A stretch of DNA of 64,000 nucleotides from Nitzschia sp. pyKryTriq1 (Eukaryota; Bacillariophyta; Bacillariophyceae; Bacillariales; Bacillariaceae). This document shows positions 11,521 to 21,837 of the stretch, one piece after another. The number at the start of each line of letters is the position of its first letter. Position 1 is the stretch's first letter. Location: positions 806,001-870,000 of the forward strand of contig OY101128.1 of assembly GCA_956465555.1 (NCBI GenBank). The letters run 5' to 3'. The position numbers and the translations under genes are program-made. Under the pieces are notes generated by a model. It saw nothing but the letters and a program-made list of their open reading frames with translations. It ran no database searches and was not told the origin of the DNA.

Positions 11521-13512
11521 CTAGTAGTCACCGTAGCAAAGGTATTCATCTCTCATTGCTTCAACACATTTCAAACAAACCTTTTCCTTCTTCTCCAGAA
11601 ATCGCGGATCAAAGCATTTGTCACAAGTATACATGCCATCGCACCCACCACAGTCGCACTGGTCGAGAAACCCGCAAGATTTACAGGAATGTGTTTCTTG
11701 GCAAACATGGCAAGTCGAGATGACGTTATCAAAACGATAGCCCTCCCCATCCAGACACTCCAAGCAATAGAATTGATCGCACTTGGGGCAAACAATATGG
11801 TTGAAATATTTTTCTTCTTGGTCTTCGTCCCTGTAGTCGAATTCATTGCGCAAGGCCTTTCGGCGCGCAACGCAATCGCAATTGTGCTGTCCGCAGGCGA
11901 CACATTCGGCACAGCCTTCGCAATAGCATTCATCACAGGAGGCACACCTGACAAGCCCACAAGATTCACATGAATGCTCGTGGCAGCTATAGCAAGTCGA
12001 CACGACCTGCTGACCATCGTGATAGCCACTATCAAGACACTCCAAACAATAGAATTGATCGCACTTGGGGCAAACCACGTGGTTGTAAAATTGTTCTTCG
12101 TTTTCGTCCCAACCGTCGAATTCACGGCAAGAAGACTTTCGATCCTTGAAACAATCGCAATTATGCTGTCCACAGGCTACGCATTCAGCACAGTCTTCGC
12201 AATAGCATCCATCACAGGACCCACATCTGACATACTGGTCGTCGTCCTTGGGATTCAGTGCTATCATGCACTGGTAACATTCGTGGTGAATTTTTCGCTG
12301 CGTGCTTGCAGAAGCCTTTTTTGTTTTGGAAGATGATTTCAAGGATAAGCGCTTCAGCTGTCTTTTACTTGGAGTCACTCTGTCCTCCTCGGAACTAGAG
12401 GAGTCATATAATGGTTCATCGTCCCGGATGGCGAGACCGCCGTTGGAGATCTTCGTTTTGGAAAGAAACATTTTTTGCTGAGCGTCAACGGCGACAGAAA
12501 AGTTATTCTCCTTGCCAGCAGCAATCCAAGATTTGTTCTTCTTCTTGCCAGAAACGGGATCTTGCTCTTCTTTGTGAATAAGCCAATTTCGTAACAATTC
12601 ACCTTCCTTGCGATACTGAGTTAAATCCCACGCTTTTGCACGGTTCCGGGCTTGAACAACGGCATCCACCCAGTGAGCCTGCAATTCCGATGGCCCTTCC
12701 AGGAGTTCTTCCACGATTGTGTCCTCTAGCAAATACTTGTCATCACGTAAAAGTCCTTGGGCGCCCTGGTTGAACTGGTCCTCAACCAAAGGCTTCATCT
12801 CCGCCTTTTCAATATCTTCCAGCCGCTCCCTTATTCTATCTAGTGCGAGTAATTCTTCTAGCTTGGGTTTTCGACGATAGCGATCGCGGCTTGTTCCTGT
12901 CTGATTTTGCAGGGGTAGGCTGTCTTTTTGATGATGACGATCGTGCCCCCTCCCCGCCTGATTTTTCAAGTTGTGTTGTCGACGATGACGAGTATGGGCT
13001 TTCCCAGTTTGATTTTGCACGTGGTTGTCCAATTGTACCTGGGAGGGAAATTTTCTGGTGCATCCTCCTATCGGACATTCAAACTTGGAGTCGTCTTCTT
13101 TTTCTAGTTGTCGAAGATCAGCTCCAGCAGCACCAGGATGTGGGCCGTCTTGGCCGTGAAGTTCGTCGGGCAGCTCTTCTCGGCGGCGTCGCTTATCCTC
13201 GGCCAAACAATCGACGCCAGCCAATTGCCCAGACTTGCGCTTCTTCTCGGCCTCTGCTGCCTGCTGGCGCTTCCGCTCTTCTAGCTCTTTTTTTGCGTGC
13301 GGAGAATCTTTCCAATACCATTCACCAGACCACAGACCCGGTTCGATCTCAAAGAACCCGTTGGAAATACACCAAGATTTACTCTTTCCTTCCGTAGAGC
13401 CATCGGGGCGATAAAACGTAATGTCTTCCGCATTCTCGGCGTCGTCGTCGCTTTCGTCATCATAATAATTCGTATTTGGCCATATTGGTCTATAGCCCAT
13501 GCTCCAAGCCAT
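11521..13512 (-). CDS. Zinc-finger protein: C2H2 finger, shared ARNRAKAWD domain and duplicated Cys-rich modules
   Basis: 663 residues from ATG 13512 (MAWSMGYRP); the open frame runs back to a GTG. In order: an N-terminal Trp-rich segment (WCISNGFFEIEPGLWSGEWYW); a charged helix; one C2H2 finger at about 144-175 (FECPIGGCTRKF...H...H); three short QNQTG/NQAG repeats rich in His and Arg; a domain at about 246-310 with LLRDD.YLLED and QARNRAKAWD; and a Cys-rich C-terminus from about 405. The C-terminus contains two near-identical modules with CDxCYCExCAECVACGQHN, each followed by CPKCDQFYCLECLD, and then a third shorter one. The Cys modules look like zinc-binding treble-clef or RING/B-box-like folds, but I cannot assign a Pfam family. 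The next gene (14029-14757) repeats the ARNRAKAWD domain. Nucleic-acid or protein binding is plausible; function unknown. Confidence 0.8.
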   Translation of the reverse strand: MAWSMGYRPIWPNTNYYDDESDDDAENAEDITFYRPDGSTEGKSKSWCISNGFFEIEPGLWSGEWYWKDSPHAKKELEERKRQQAAEAEKKRKSGQLAGVDCLAEDKRRRREELPDELHGQDGPHPGAAGADLRQLEKEDDSKFECPIGGCTRKFPSQVQLDNHVQNQTGKAHTRHRRQHNLKNQAGRGHDRHHQKDSLPLQNQTGTSRDRYRRKPKLEELLALDRIRERLEDIEKAEMKPLVEDQFNQGAQGLLRDDKYLLEDTIVEELLEGPSELQAHWVDAVVQARNRAKAWDLTQYRKEGELLRNWLIHKEEQDPVSGKKKNKSWIAAGKENNFSVAVDAQQKMFLSKTKISNGGLAIRDDEPLYDSSSSEEDRVTPSKRQLKRLSLKSSSKTKKASASTQRKIHHECYQCMIALNPKDDDQYVRCGSCDGCYCEDCAECVACGQHNCDCFKDRKSSCREFDGWDENEEQFYNHVVCPKCDQFYCLECLDSGYHDGQQVVSTCYSCHEHSCESCGLVRCASCDECYCEGCAECVACGQHNCDCVARRKALRNEFDYRDEDQEEKYFNHIVCPKCDQFYCLECLDGEGYRFDNVISTCHVCQETHSCKSCGFLDQCDCGGCDGMYTCDKCFDPRFLEKKEKVCLKCVEAMRDEYLCYGDY

Positions 13513-14028
13513 CTTGCATAAGAGCGGTGTCACGTTTTTGATAACAACAATACTTGTATGTACTTGTACCGGTGAAGTAGACTACCGGTACTTCTTGTAG
13601 TGACAACACAAACGATACGGTCCGTAGACTAGTACAAGCTCAAAACAATGACAATATCAAGAAGCTTTCATATCTTTTGCTTTTTGAAAAATTCCCGCCG
13701 ACGCCTTCCCGTCCCGTTTGAATCTTTGTGATCCAATGAGTCGTCTCCATGCTACGACTCATTCGAACACGTCGAAATCTCTCTCTAGTAGTAGAGGAGA
13801 AAATGCATGCCAGAAAATATAGTCGTCTCACTCGTACTCTAGAGTAGAGAGGTAGAGAGTAGAGAGAGACGAGTACTGTACTCTCTAGAGAGAGTAGAGA
13901 TTAGGGAACTTGGTTCAACAAACCTTCTGGAAACTCAAGTATGCCTAGATAGAGGTATCATGGCGAATAATTACTTTATGTGATCTTATCTTTCTAATAT
14001 TTTAATATTATTATTATCATTGTCATTA
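13513..14028. promoter_or_regulatory. 5' region of the zinc-finger gene
   Basis: Non-coding. The palindromic cluster at 13559-13594 (two ACCGGT cores within GTAC/TAC context) lies 50-80 bp upstream of ATG 13512. AG-rich repeats with CTCTAGAG cores follow at 13830-13905. Next to the neighbouring stop is an AT-rich run of TTATTATTATCATTG type. Confidence 0.45.
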
Positions 14029-14757
14029 TCATCTCAACCAGTTTTGAAGGACGTTGCGTTCCCTAGTGTATTGACTCGCGTCCCAGGCTTTGGCTCGATT
14101 TCGGGCGTGGACTACCAGTTCCAGCCAATCAATTTGATCGTCGACATCGACAACTTGATGACCATGATGCAACACCTCTTCCATAATGTGGTCTTCTAGC
14201 AAGTGCCGATCTTCTCGCAAAAGGCCTCCCGATCCTTTGGCAAACTGATCAATGATTTGTTGGTGGATAATCGAAAGAAGACTACAAGTACCACCGTTAC
14301 CGTTCCCATTGTTGTTGGAGGAAAGCTGTAGCTGTCGAATTCGATCTTGTCGTCGTCGTCCCAGTTGCTCAGCGTCGTCGGAAAGATCCATGCATTGCTC
14401 GACCAGATGCGAGGAGTCGTCGTCTTCTTCTTGCGTGCACACTTGTGGTAGAACTTGCTGCTGCTGCTGCTGCTGTTGCTGCAGGCATCCCCATGGACCG
14501 CCGATCGCAGTAGTACCACATCGCCTCTGTCGCTTTCCAGAGCCATCGTCATCCTCATCCCCATCATCTCCATCGCTGCTACGTGTACTACGTATCGCCG
14601 TTCGTCGTTTCTTCATTATTATTTCAGCGGCAGCAGCAGAAGCAGGAGCAGTGGAATGCCATTCCAGGGTCGTGGGGGATGGATGCTCATCCGTGGTTTC
14701 CATAATGTCATCGTCCTGCCACTGGCCAAAGCGATGAAATGGATCGTTCCGTGCCAT
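14029..14757 (-). CDS. Small protein with the ARNRAKAWD domain, partial paralogue of its neighbour
   Basis: 242 residues; ATG at 14755-14757 (MARNDPFHRFGQW). Residues 1 to about 165 are low complexity, with acidic runs, a Gln tract and an RKR-type basic patch that could be a nuclear localisation signal. The last 75 residues align with residues 246-310 of the protein at 11521-13512. Shared features are F.G..GLLR-D..LLED.I.EE.L, then W...VV.ARNRAKAWD..QY..E...L.NWL. The Cys-rich C-terminus and C2H2 finger of the neighbour are absent. The two genes are head to tail, 516 bp apart, which suggests a local duplication followed by divergence. Function unknown; a DNA- or RNA-binding helical domain is possible. 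Confidence 0.7.
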   Translation of the reverse strand: MARNDPFHRFGQWQDDDIMETTDEHPSPTTLEWHSTAPASAAAAEIIMKKRRTAIRSTRSSDGDDGDEDDDGSGKRQRRCGTTAIGGPWGCLQQQQQQQQQVLPQVCTQEEDDDSSHLVEQCMDLSDDAEQLGRRRQDRIRQLQLSSNNNGNGNGGTCSLLSIIHQQIIDQFAKGSGGLLREDRHLLEDHIMEEVLHHGHQVVDVDDQIDWLELVVHARNRAKAWDASQYTRERNVLQNWLR

Positions 14758-15212
14758 TATAGATGCTGATATCTCTTGCTTGGGGGCTAGAGGATGGCTT
14801 GATGAATGAATGAATGAATGATGATAATGAGGAGAAGATGTTACGAGTACAGAAGTAGTGGCGGCAAGTGATGATGAGAGACGTGGGTTTTGCTGTTTGG
14901 GTGTGCTGTATGCTGTTCGTTGTTGTTGCGAGGTGGGCGCGGCTGCTCCGCGCCAAGTATCTGCTGGTTTTGGTTGTTACGTAGCCCTTGGCACTTTTTC
15001 TACACACGCATTGCCTTCGAGACGAGCGGCCGCTCGCTCTATGTACCAGGTACCAAGTACTGTATTTCGGCTCCTTACTCGTACTTTTGTTGCGATATGT
15101 TGATATCAGACTCATAGGACTAACTGAAATGGACACGTCAGTCTATACATATCAAGAGGTCTAATATAGGGGAGCTCACCGAGAACCCTACATATGGGAA
15201 CCCGAGAACCCT

Positions 15213-15272
15213 ATAAACGAGAAGACATACACAATAAACGAGAAGACATACACAATAAACGAGAAGACATAT
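15213..15272. repeat. 21-bp tandem repeat, about 2.9 copies
   Basis: The unit ATAAACGAGAAGACATACAC(A) occurs at 15213-15233, 15234-15254 and 15255-15272, the last incomplete. Copies are identical where they overlap. A related motif, CGAGAACCCT, appears twice just before it (about 15179 and 15203). Confidence 0.9.
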
Positions 15273-15599
15273 GGTACAGGAGAAAAAGACAAGAGTCTTG
15301 ATAAGCTTACTCTTGTACAGAAGCAACACTTGATAAGCTAAAAATACCATTTACTGCGATATACAAATAACATGGTTGATCTTTCGTAACATACTTTATG
15401 GCGCGGTGGCAGCGCTCGGCATGCGCTGCGCAGGGCGCAGGGAGGTTGAAAAGTCATGAAATAGTCCTTTCTCGCCCTCACACGTCACCCCGCTCTGCCG
15501 ATTGTACTCGTACCTGTAGCTGGTAGGTACCGGTACCGGCACTCGTACGGTAGCTCTATTAGAGACTACCTCTCTACAGTTCACAGTACTCTACTCTCC

Positions 15600-15616
15600 C
15601 TAGTAGTAGTAGTAGT

Positions 15617-15649
<33 letters not shown>

Positions 15650-15652
15650 TGG
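15600..15652. repeat. TAG/AG microsatellite
   Basis: A perfect run of TAG trinucleotides (about eight) passes directly into an AG dinucleotide run. Slippage-prone sequence, no coding signal. Confidence 0.9.
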
Positions 15653-16202
15653 AGGGCGATGAGAGAACAGTGTTGTTATCTACCGGTAGTAGGATCTTCA
15701 ATTCTTCGTACGTATTCTAGAGTAGCTGAGTAGACGACTGACTCCTTATGTGCTCCTTTCACAAAGCATAGACTCTACTAGTGAGTACCACAGACCATAC
15801 CAATGTTGCAAGATGCCTCAACATGTCTCTCATTTTGAAATACTAATACGGTCTACTAATACTGATTGTGCAACAGCATCCCTCCCCCGAGTCCCCTACT
15901 AGAGTTCTTCATATCCTAAAAAGCACTGGCCTGAAACGAAACCAAAAGAGACACGCACAAACCATGTTAGTAGACACATCTACTGTACATCTCAACGAAC
16001 ACGGCAACACAATTCTGCAGTCGCCGAGATGGTATGGTGAATCAGCTAAAAAGCGTATAACAATGTCTTTCGTCACTAAAACAGTCGGACAGCTCCAATA
16101 GAATAGTGGTATCATCCTCTTCACACAATGACCCCTCGCATGCATGTTCCATCCTCCGCGTCATCTTTTCTCACAGCACTCACCTGCCTGTTTCTGAATA
16201 CA

Positions 16203-17927
16203 CTATTCTTGCCGTTGATACAAAATATAGTCGACATATTCGACAGAACCTCTGGCTTCTTCTCGCTCGTGAAGAGTGGGAATGTACAAGGCACGATGCA
16301 GCGTACTGCTCGTTCGGTCCGCATCCAAAAAGGCTGCCAGGGCGATGGGTTTCCAAATGGAATCATTTTCCCGACAATCATTGGATGAAAATAGATCCAC
16401 TAAATAGTCGCACTCGTCAATCAATGTCAATGTGGACGGTTCCGGTCGGTTTTGATCATTGAAATGCATTTGATTGTTCGGTCGGCTACCCGTTGCCGAA
16501 AAGGGTTGTGGGAGCTGCCCTTCAAAAGATGATTGGACAAAGCCAAAGGACTGAATGGTCGATGGCAAGTAAAAACTGGAAGGGAAACGGTACCATTCTC
16601 CGCAGGTACAAATGACCGAATCGGTCACGTCGGGATGGTGTTGGAATTGCGAATACACCTGAAGTGGTGCAGTGTAGTAGGTGGCCAAGGCCAAGGTCCG
16701 GCTGAGAGAGATAATCACAGCAGGAGACCACAGCAGCGCTTGAATCAAGAGTGCGGGCCGGATAGCTATTGATGATGATGATGATGATGATGACTTGTTC
16801 CTCAACACCATGCGCCATAAGAAATCCACAAGGGACACCGAAAGCATGGCCGCGCCCAGGCAAATGCATGGATAAATGGGAAACAAGAATCGTTCCTCCT
16901 TATGGGGTCTCGGAAAGACCACCCCCAACCAAACGTACATGGGTAGGAGGACAAACAGCAAGGAAGAAGTGTCGTCCCGTCTCAGCAAGAGTAGCAAGGG
17001 AAAAGAAGCAACGCCCAGTGCGGAAACATAGTTGAAATTGAGCGCCAAGTTCTTGACATAGTAAGACCATGGCTCAATACCATAGAGCTCATCGCCACCG
17101 GCTTGAGTGTTGTAAATCAAGATATTCCACGTCGGCGAGACCCATTTGCCGTATTGTTTTCTATCAATGGCCATCACCACCCCTTGTATGGATGCGGCAA
17201 GTACTGCAACGAGGAACACAAAGCGAATGAGTCGAGCTCGTTCTCTCACCAAAACCACCAATCCCAAAGGGACAAACATCAAGACCCCAAAGGGCCATCC
17301 AATGGCTAATGTGGCAGCGCTGGCCCAAAAAGCAAATAGGATATGCTGATGTTTCAAGAAGGCGGCAGCCGCCAACAACCACAACATAGTTAGAGTCGAA
17401 GAGGGAAGAAGAGCTCCCGAAGCATGAGACATGCCGGCCGAAAATAACATGAGAACCGCCGTGGTCAGACCCATCACGCGTACTGTCTCGGACTTTTGAG
17501 ACATGATCGCGTGGCAAAAGGAGAGTTCGGCAAAGGCCATCGAAGCTGCCAGAGTGGCCCGCAGGAGCAGGAAAAGAGGGACTTTACCGTCAGAAGGAAG
17601 GCTAATCGTAACCAGCGGATCTTGATTTGTCGTCAAGAGTGGCCATAGCCACGCCGGTAAGTAGGGAATCAGAACTTGATAAAATTTCGAAGTCCCCACC
17701 AGTGGCACTAGGTAGGCGTAGGTTCGCAAGGCAAATTCATGGGCGTACTCCCATGTCTGAAACCCTGTACCATACAGTAGAAAGTGAAGAGGCTCCCAGT
17801 AGTTGAACACCTCATCGCAGTCCATAATGGGCATCCGGTTGGCCCACCATATCCTCCATCCCACGTAAAGAGGTGTTAAATAACCCCAAACGGATGAGGT
17901 GATGGATGAAGTGGAAGCATCTGGCAT
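16203..17927 (-). CDS. ALG9: ALG9-type alpha-1,2-mannosyltransferase (GT22), ER N-glycan assembly
   Basis: 574 residues, close to the usual ALG9 length of about 555-611; ATG at 17925-17927. The luminal N-terminal loop has MDCDEVFNYWEPLHFLLYG followed by FQTWEYAHEFALRTYAYL, the acidic catalytic-loop signature of GT-C mannosyltransferases and the ALG9 version of it. About ten hydrophobic segments follow. FPRPHKEERFLFPIYPCICL is the conserved HKEERF motif. The enzyme adds alpha-1,2-mannose from dolichol-phosphate-mannose to the lipid-linked oligosaccharide in the ER lumen. A Ser tract from a TCA repeat (about 16768-16792) sits in a loop. The gene shares a divergent 5' region with the TPR gene at 18720. 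Confidence 0.92.
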   Translation of the reverse strand: MPDASTSSITSSVWGYLTPLYVGWRIWWANRMPIMDCDEVFNYWEPLHFLLYGTGFQTWEYAHEFALRTYAYLVPLVGTSKFYQVLIPYLPAWLWPLLTTNQDPLVTISLPSDGKVPLFLLLRATLAASMAFAELSFCHAIMSQKSETVRVMGLTTAVLMLFSAGMSHASGALLPSSTLTMLWLLAAAAFLKHQHILFAFWASAATLAIGWPFGVLMFVPLGLVVLVRERARLIRFVFLVAVLAASIQGVVMAIDRKQYGKWVSPTWNILIYNTQAGGDELYGIEPWSYYVKNLALNFNYVSALGVASFPLLLLLRRDDTSSLLFVLLPMYVWLGVVFPRPHKEERFLFPIYPCICLGAAMLSVSLVDFLWRMVLRNKSSSSSSSSIAIRPALLIQALLWSPAVIISLSRTLALATYYTAPLQVYSQFQHHPDVTDSVICTCGEWYRFPSSFYLPSTIQSFGFVQSSFEGQLPQPFSATGSRPNNQMHFNDQNRPEPSTLTLIDECDYLVDLFSSNDCRENDSIWKPIALAAFLDADRTSSTLHRALYIPTLHEREEARGSVEYVDYILYQRQE

Positions 17928-18719
17928 TTTATCAGCGCCAATAATTGACGATAACGAGAGGTAGTAGGGAGGAAGGAGACTTTAAGATGGAGGAATCAAG
18001 TGGCTGCCTTTGCACTGATCGCCGTCGCTGTCGCCGTCGTACACTTGGTCATTGCCATCGCTTTGTGTGTATTTCGTATGCATCAAAACAACAACGTTCA
18101 AGTTCAAGGCATGGTCGTTGTCGAAGATCGAAGAAACCAACGACGAAAATAACGCCAACAACAAAATCTTAATTGACTGGCTCGAGTGGAAACGCACAAA
18201 TGGATGCGCGGGCACGCACGCCAAACGACGGACCCCTGCGCTTGCTTGCTTGACGACAGCCAAACAAATAATCAATCATCGCATCGGCGACACCGGACAC
18301 CGACCTGTGCCTACAGTACGGTACCGGTACAGTACCGGTACCTGGTACTGTACCAGGTAGCGTCTGGATGTCGTTCATGTGAGAAACTACTTCTAGCCAA
18401 TCAAATCACTCCATGGAATCGATCCATCAGAGCGAAATCCCATTGGACACTATATATTACAAGTAGAACCGCTACAGGTGCCGCGGTACAGGCAAGGTAC
18501 AGGTACAGTGGTAGTAGTACAGAACGGTACTGGCACAGTCAGTACTTCCTTCCCACCACCCCCTCCGGGAAGCAAGCCTCGCAAGATGACCGGATGACCC
18601 AAATTTTGTGACCGATAGCATCCGAAGCACAAGATATCGCTGTAGTTTTGGTGCACCTATTTCCTCTTTCACCATATCCGATACCGGTAGAATACAATTC
18701 TCAAAACAAGCTTATCACC
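17928..18719. promoter_or_regulatory. Divergent promoter region, ALG9-type gene and TPR gene
   Basis: 792 bp between opposed start codons. Two palindrome clusters: 18312-18360 (overlapping GGTACCGGTACAGTACCGGT and CCTGGTACTGTACCAGG) and 18485-18535 (several GGTAC/GTAC units). A TATATATTA stretch lies at about 18451. No coding signal. Confidence 0.5.
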
Positions 18720-19274
18720 ATGGCAGACCGAGTGGCAAAGCTTGAACAAGCCCAAAAGGCGTACGATCTTGGAAAGGATCTTTCTTGGAACAAGGGGGAC
18801 TTTGATACGGCTCTGGTCGAGTTGAACAAGTCTCTGCAGATTCGCGAGGGTGTTTGGGGCCAATTCCATGACGAGACCTCCAAGTCTCTGTATGAGATTG
18901 GCCGTGCCCTCTTCGCTAAGAAGCTTTACACGGACTCTCTTGTGTCCTACCGTAAATGTTTGAGGATTCGGGTCAGTTTGTACGGTAAATTCCATACAGA
19001 GACCAAGAATGCTGACCATTGTGTCCGTTTGGTCGTCCAAGCCAAGGGACTGTACAGCGGACGGGAAATCAACGAAGCGATTGATGCCATTTATACTTCC
19101 ATGTCGCATGAGATTGCAGGAGATACCTACCGTAAGGCTGGTCGCAACGCGGAAGCGCAGTTGGAATACATCAAGGCCGCCTCGATTGAAGAATACTTCT
19201 TCGGTAAGACCGGAGAGATTCTTGGGGATATCAACAGGAAGGCTGGTATCAAGGCTCCTCCTCCACCGAAATAA
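18720..19274 (+). CDS. Tetratricopeptide-repeat protein, kinesin-light-chain-like repeats
   Basis: 184 residues from ATG 18720 (MADRVAKLEQAQKAYDLG), which has A at -3. A GTG-started extension is open upstream but unlikely. Two or three TPR units with the longer kinesin-light-chain spacing are visible: GDFDTALVELNKSLQIREGV, then LYTDSLVSYRKCLRIRVSLY, then a less canonical AGRNAEAQLEYIKAASIEEY, with HDETSKSLYEIGRALFAKK between the first two. It ends in a Pro-rich APPPPK tail. No other domain or signal sequence. It is probably a small adaptor that binds partner peptides; the partner is unknown. Confidence 0.75.
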   Translation: MADRVAKLEQAQKAYDLGKDLSWNKGDFDTALVELNKSLQIREGVWGQFHDETSKSLYEIGRALFAKKLYTDSLVSYRKCLRIRVSLYGKFHTETKNADHCVRLVVQAKGLYSGREINEAIDAIYTSMSHEIAGDTYRKAGRNAEAQLEYIKAASIEEYFFGKTGEILGDINRKAGIKAPPPPK

Positions 19275-19994
19275 GAGCAATAAAAGGAATCAATGAGTCA
19301 GGCATCAGGATATCTTACTGATCATCGCATACAACTCTCTTCTCCTCCATCCTTTATGTTACAAATAGAAATTAGTCTTTCTTCTCCCGTGAGTTCATGA
19401 TGATTGGGGTGGTTGTTGTGACCGATTAGAACGAAGAAAATAATACCATTCTTAAAACAGCATTGCTTGAAGATGACCAGCTTGTTCTTTTGTTTAACAT
19501 TGTGCTTGTGTAATGCGTCTGCGGCAAGCTAGGTGGGTTCTACTTCTATGCATTTCAAAAACTTTTACCCACCTCACTGCCGGTAGGAGCGGGTGCTATT
19601 CAGGATTACGCTTCTCTCTTTGAGGGAGTAGAACTATTATTCTCCCGCGGATTACAAATGTTAGAACTCACTATGATCTAGTCATGACAAGTCCACCGTG
19701 GTTGCCATCCGTATTTGCTACTAAAAAATCTACTTTCTGCCTCTATCTCTACTAGTACTTCGTTATAGTACGACAGATTCGTCAGCTCAAGTAATACACA
19801 CTGGCTCTCTAGTATTAGACGTACCCAGTGCTCTCAAGCCCCGAACTATCCTTGTGTGCCAGTGGCGTCGTTTCTCCCACTGGTAGAGAACTCGTGTTCT
19901 CCGCCGCCGTCGTCATTGTCATTTCGGTGGTATTTTGTCGCACGGATCCGTCTTCCACGAGGTCTTGTCGCACGGATCCGTCTTCCACGAGGAG
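19275..19994. other. Convergent intergenic region with a 30-bp duplication
   Basis: 3' sides of the TPR and KDSR genes. A 30-bp unit beginning TTGTCGCACGGATCC is present twice in tandem at about 19934-19993, right up to the KDSR stop codon. No gene seen. Confidence 0.5.
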
Positions 19995-21247
19995 TCAATC
20001 GGCTTTTTTGGAGGAGGCTTCAGTACTAGGACTAGTAGTTGTTTCAGGGAACGTTCGAATAATGTTCCACCAGTCATTCAAAATGAACAATCCAATGATA
20101 CGAAAGATTCCCGACAAGGCAACTTGCGTGACGGCGTCCTCTAAGGATGTAACGGGAGCCATACCCGCTGTCAGGTTCGACAACATCCAACCTTCAAAGG
20201 TAAAGTAGACGGCAAATTTGGGATTCTTGCAAAAGGCAGCCTGGACCATTGATTTTGCTGTTCTAAAGAAGTAGCGCCAAGAATGAATGAGGTATGTGTG
20301 AGGTTCCATCATCCAAGAGGAGAGCATCACTACGTGTCATTGTTGTATCAAGCAACCACCACATGGTCTCCTGAATCATCCATCCAACATTGCAGTACTT
20401 ACTGATCGGCGCAGGCAACTCCACTGGTTTCACTAAGTTTCTTGGTGATTTCGGGCGCTGTTTTCAATTCTTCCTGATAGCCAGGTGTATCCGTATCGAC
20501 TGGATACGCTAATTGGACCGACAATTGAGGGTGGGATCGAATCAATTCGGCATGTAACGTCTCGGCAAAGCCCCGAATGGCAAATTTTGTGGGTGCGTAC
20601 GTTGTATATCCATAAACGCCGAGTTGACCCGCCGCACTGGAGGTCAGTACGATACACCCTTTGTTCAAATACGGCAAAAAGGCTCTCACCAGGTACATGG
20701 TTCCTAGTTGATTGGTCATGACTTGTTGTTCAAATTTCGCGATGGGCACCTTTTGAAATTCCGAAGGGTAGGACGTTCCGGCGCAATTCCACAAGACGAC
20801 TCGGTCGGATTTGGGGATCTGCAAGCTCTCGGCAGCCTTTACTAAAGCATCGTAATCCGAAACACTGACCGATACCACTTCCACAACGCTTGGACTACTG
20901 CTACTCGTAGTACTTTTGCCTTGTTGTTCTTGCTGCTGCTGCTGCTGCTGCTGCAATAATGCTGTCTGCGCTTCCTTCAACTTTTCCAGATTCCTTGCGA
21001 TCAAAGTAATCTTGGGGATCCCACGCTTCACACATTCCTTGGCAATCGCAAAACCAATCCCACTGCTTCCTCCCGTAATAATGACTTGATCCGGCCGAGA
21101 CGCATTGGTGCCATCATCGTCGGAACGAAAGAGCAACAGTGCGAGGGTTGGAATCGACAAGAGTGCGACCACGGGCGCCACGCTGATGGCGACCAGAAGA
21201 CACGGAATACCGACAATCGCGGCGGAGGCAATCTTGATCGTACCCAT
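19995..21247 (-). CDS. KDSR: 3-ketodihydrosphingosine reductase (KDSR/TSC10-like), two exons
   Basis: Exons 21247-20403 and 20262-19995 join across a 140-bp intron (GTAAGT..CTTTAG), giving 370 residues. The splice restores CADQ|TAKSMVQAAF, the expected family sequence. The N-terminus (MGTIKIASAAIVGIPCLLVA...) is a hydrophobic ER anchor. The SDR core has ITGGSSGIGFAIAKE (NADPH, about residue 56), NCAG (about 155), and the Ser...Tyr-x-x-x-Lys triad in LTSSAAGQLGVYGYTTYAPTK (about 198-218). The C-terminus has EGWMLSNLTAGMAPVTSLED and a membrane-associating helix, typical of KDSR rather than of other SDRs. It reduces 3-ketosphinganine to sphinganine in sphingolipid synthesis. A Gln tract of about nine is inserted after the first helix pair. 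It is divergently arranged with the LRR gene at 21838. Confidence 0.88.
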
Positions 21248-21837
21248 GACTACTATATTATATATATATATATATGCTATTCTTGCTTCTTTCTTACTCT
21301 ATTGAGTACTTGTAGAGTTGTGATGATTCTTCATTCAAGCAAGAGAGACACGAGTACTTGTAGTCTACTACTTGTACTGTCTGGGTACCGGTACCGGTAC
21401 TGTAGTACAGTAGTAGAGACGAACATTATTATTTGAAAGGGGCAAAAGGACTACATAGCGTCGAGCGTCATTGCCGCCGAGCTCTACCGGCACAATAGTA
21501 CTCTCAGTACTGGTACTGCAATACTGCGCGTCCTTGTACCAGGTACGGACACGTACCGGTACAGTTAGTACCTGGTACAGTACTACTTGCCGGTAGAAAA
21601 AAGTGGCTCGGACGGCTCGGATTGGCGTCTGTCCATCGACATCGAAGATCCAAGATCCCCGGCTTTCAATTTCAGACCCGCGCCTTTTCTACAGTACGAA
21701 GAATAGTTGGTTTTGTTCTTCTCGTTGCGGTTCGCTGTTGAGCACAATCAGTCAAAAAGCACAAAGCACAAGCAACAGCATCACTGGTCTCTACGACTAC
21801 CGGTACGTACTAGCTTCCACCACATTGTTGTAGTAGA
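21248..21837. promoter_or_regulatory. Divergent promoter region, KDSR and LRR genes
   Basis: 590 bp. A TATATATATATATAT run lies just upstream of the KDSR ATG (about 21256-21275). GTAC/ACCGGT palindromes cluster at 21384-21412 and again at 21501-21596, with at least six GTAC cores in the second block. No coding signal. Confidence 0.5.

Larger units (their letters stand above)
14758..16202. other. 1.4 kb intergenic region with tandem repeats
   Basis: No gene supported. A GTACCAGGTACCAAGTACTG palindrome cluster lies at 15042-15063. A 21-bp tandem repeat occupies 15213-15272. A TAG trinucleotide run passing into an AG run lies at about 15600-15650. The end nearest 16203 is the 3' side of the ALG9-type gene. 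Confidence 0.5.

Noticed and set aside
15213-15272. The 21-bp tandem repeat as a CRISPR array
   Set aside because: Units are directly adjacent with no spacers, and the host is a eukaryote.
19828-20208. 126-residue plus-strand frame near the KDSR 3' end
   Set aside because: It overlaps KDSR exon 2 in antisense, and that exon matches the family.
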